Origin: Thereva unica
Lineage: Eukaryota; Arthropoda; Insecta; Diptera; Therevidae
DNA: 64,000 nucleotides
Assembly: GCA_949987705.1 (NCBI GenBank)
Contig: OX465283.1
Coordinates: forward strand, 3,886,207 to 3,950,206
Direction: 5' to 3'
Made by a program: the position numbers and the translations under genes. How positions within the stretch are numbered: position 1 is the first letter of the stretch; the number at the start of each line of letters is the position of its first letter. This document shows positions 62,350-64,000 of this stretch, one piece after another. The notes under the pieces were generated by a model. The model did not search any database and had not been told where the DNA came from. It saw nothing but the letters and a program-made list of their open reading frames with translations.

Positions 62350-62740
62350 GGCAGTACTTTTTACGGTTGCGAAACATGGAAAGTCGCCCAATTCATCATA
62401 GGGCGCCTACAAGTCTTCATCAACAGATGCCTGCGTCGTATCCTAAAAATCCACTGGCAGGAAAGAATTTCAAACGAAGAACTATGCCGCCGTGCCGGCC
62501 AAGAAAGAATAGACGACCAAATCAGGCGAAGGAAATGGAATTGGGTTGGCCACACCTTGCGAAACGAAAACGAGAATCCAACCCAAGAGACCCTTGCCTT
62601 GAATCCGCAAGGATCCCGACGAGTCGGAAGACCTGGAACAACGTGGAGGAGAACCCTACTAGCAGAGGCGGCAACAACTGGGAGATCCTGATCAGAGCTG
62701 GAGGGCAACTGGTTACCATGAGGGATTAAAGGAGCATCGA
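62350..62740 (+). pseudogene. Non-LTR element C-terminal fragment
   Basis: Plus-strand frame reads CETWKVAQFIIGRLQVFINR, LRRILKIHWQERISNEELCRR, WNWVGHTLRNENEN and GRPGTTWRRTL: the conserved post-RT tail of RTE/CR1-type elements. The frame is rather well kept for ~125 residues, so it may be younger than the other fragments. Confidence 0.75.
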
Positions 62741-63129
62741 TCCCCATTGAATATTGGCTAAATTGAAGTACCCTAGAAGAAGTAGCTCATCACTAGTGTT
62801 CATCATACTTAGGATAAGATCCACGCAAGCGATGAGAGTATCAGATGAGAGAGGTTTTTACCTCCATAGTCAAGCGTGGTAATCATATCTGGTAGGATAA
62901 AGTAGCCCAGCAAGAAGAGATTTGTTTTAGAGAAAGAAATTTTGAGAGTGAATAGCTCAATATCAAGGTGGATAAAGAAACTAGGAAGCGAAATTGGGTT
63001 ACAAATTAGATGGCTACTAGAAGCGAAAAGTACGCCATCCCCCGAGCTTCCGACTTAGTGTAAGATGGGTTCGAGTACGGGTACGCGGAACAAAAAGCTT
63101 GGTAACGGCACCAGCAGGACAGAAACCAG

Positions 63130-63461
63130 GGGCCGTATTTGGTTTCTCGAGTCGATGGATCGACTCGACAAAAAAAGCTTCTCGATTTTCTTTAAGTTTC
63201 ATATTTGGTTTCACGACCAAATCGACAGCTAAGCGCAGCCATACAAAACCATCAAATTGGGTGGTATTACTTCAAGACAGCAAACCACGTATATTTAATT
63301 AAAATAGCAATTGTTAATAGTTTATTGTACGCATAAATTGAGCTTTTTAATAATCGTCAAACGTCTTTATCGACACGTAAAGAGACGATATCGTGTCACC
63401 AAATGCCAATTTTTATTTATCGACAGACGATAATGTCGACTCGAGAAACCAAATACGGCCC
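63130..63461. mobile_element. Foldback MITE, GGGCCGTATTTGG termini
   Basis: Inverted ends GGGCCGTATTTGGTTTCTCG continue as AGTCGA, ~26 bp, with CAG just outside on both sides (63127-63129 and 63462-63464), a likely 3-bp duplication. Internal TCGAC and GACGATA words are also inverted. 332 bp, non-coding. Compare 456-773. Confidence 0.8.
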
Positions 63462-63606
63462 CAGGATCTAAGAGTCTCGACAATGTCCGGCGGGGCCGAC
63501 AAAAAAAGAAACAGGCTTGGAAGCTTTGCAGACTTTCTACAAAGCACGGATTCCGGGTTTATAGATTTCATTTTTAAGTATGTATTCACAAATAGTCTCC
63601 GTCTAA

Positions 63607-63827
63607 GGCCCCTGTGCTGAAAGTCGAGTCGTGTAATGTGACAAGTTGTTTGAGTTGAAGAAAGTGACGTTTCAGTCGAATTATGACTTTCAGCCCAGGA
63701 GCTATAAACTCAATTTAGCAACCTCATTCTCCGGCCTCTGAGCTGAAAGTGGTAATTCGACTGAAGTCACTTTCTTCGACTCAAACGACTTGTCACATTA
63801 CACGACTCGACTTTCAACACAAGGGCC
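63607..63827. mobile_element. Double-hairpin foldback element, copy C
   Basis: Hairpins at 63607-63703 and 63733-63827, the second being the reverse complement of the first. Ends GGCCCCTGTGCTGAAAGTCG, internal GTTGAAGAAAGTGACGTTTCA. It interrupts unassigned sequence that has an open frame on both sides (63481-63570 and 63840-64000). Confidence 0.85.
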
Positions 63828-63839
63828 TTAGTTTCAGGA

Positions 63840-64000
63840 GAAAATCGCGAGATGAAGATATTCAGAGGTCTTGGTACAGTAATCAGAGGGATGCGAGATC
63901 CCAGAGGATCTGTAGCTTCAGTGGTCGGGGGAACACCAACTATTGGAGAGGAAGAGGGTGATATCAAGTTGAAATGTTATTTTACTTCCGCACATTGCAA
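63840..64000 (+). other. Open frame running off the window end
   Basis: A plus-strand frame (EMKIFRGLGTVIRGMRDP ... EEEGDIKLKCYF) stays open to the last base. Gly/Arg/Glu-rich, not recognised; could be a retroelement ORF1 or a coding exon cut by the window edge. Confidence 0.25.

Noticed and set aside
62361..62747. 128-residue minus-strand open frame
   Set aside because: Antisense of the non-LTR fragment, whose plus-strand reading gives the recognisable motifs.

Overview
This is a window of an insect nuclear genome, most probably a fly (Diptera). Evidence: spliced genes with short (50-80 bp) GT-AG introns alternating with kilobase introns full of transposons; animal-type proteins (CCT3, GPKOW, an SLC5 symporter, PNISR, a TMEM47/claudin-like protein, TM2D2); AATAAA poly(A) signals; and a Loa-like non-LTR retrotransposon of a type common in flies. 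Nothing prokaryotic, no CRISPR array and no operon is present. The order is inferred from protein and repeat character, not proven.

Layout. 1.4-3.6 kb: CCT3 (minus, 4 exons), head-to-head across about 450 bp with GPKOW (plus, 4 exons, 4.1-9.1 kb), whose 3.6-kb second intron holds a foldback hairpin, an internally deleted Tc1-like element and an interspersed repeat. GPKOW converges, 122 bp stop to stop, on an 11-exon SLC5 sodium symporter (minus, 9.2-23.6 kb) with a 9-kb second intron full of retroelement debris. 23.6-32.3 kb: no host gene recognised; RTE, mariner, Loa-like and foldback remnants. 32.4-38.4 kb: PNISR (plus, 9 exons) with an antisense RTE-like element in intron 6. 39.8-43.2 kb: a dense nest of foldback elements. 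44.6-52.9 kb: AT-rich sequence split by a repeat nest that includes a nearly complete Loa-like element with a 12-bp target-site duplication, inserted into an older R1-like fossil. 52.9-55.8 kb: TMEM47/claudin-like gene (minus, 5 exons). 56-59.4 kb: RT fragments and MITEs. 60.3-60.5 kb: a lone 5' coding exon (minus) facing the single-exon TM2D2 gene (plus, 61.1-61.7 kb). 62-64 kb: another RT fragment and two more foldback elements.

The host genes are housekeeping genes (protein folding, RNA processing, solute uptake, membrane proteins) and do not form a pathway. Exon coordinates for the multi-exon genes were built by hand from splice sites and phases; five of the six models (counting single-exon TM2D2) keep frame and family similarity throughout, and PNISR has one uncertain donor.

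The most unusual content is structural DNA. A 148-bp inverted repeat with one mismatch (41.05-41.38 kb) is built of short tandem repeats. Two unrelated foldback families share a 'palindrome made of two palindromes' layout: three copies of a ~220-bp element and one 2.1-kb element. MITEs sit inside MITEs with visible 3-bp duplications.
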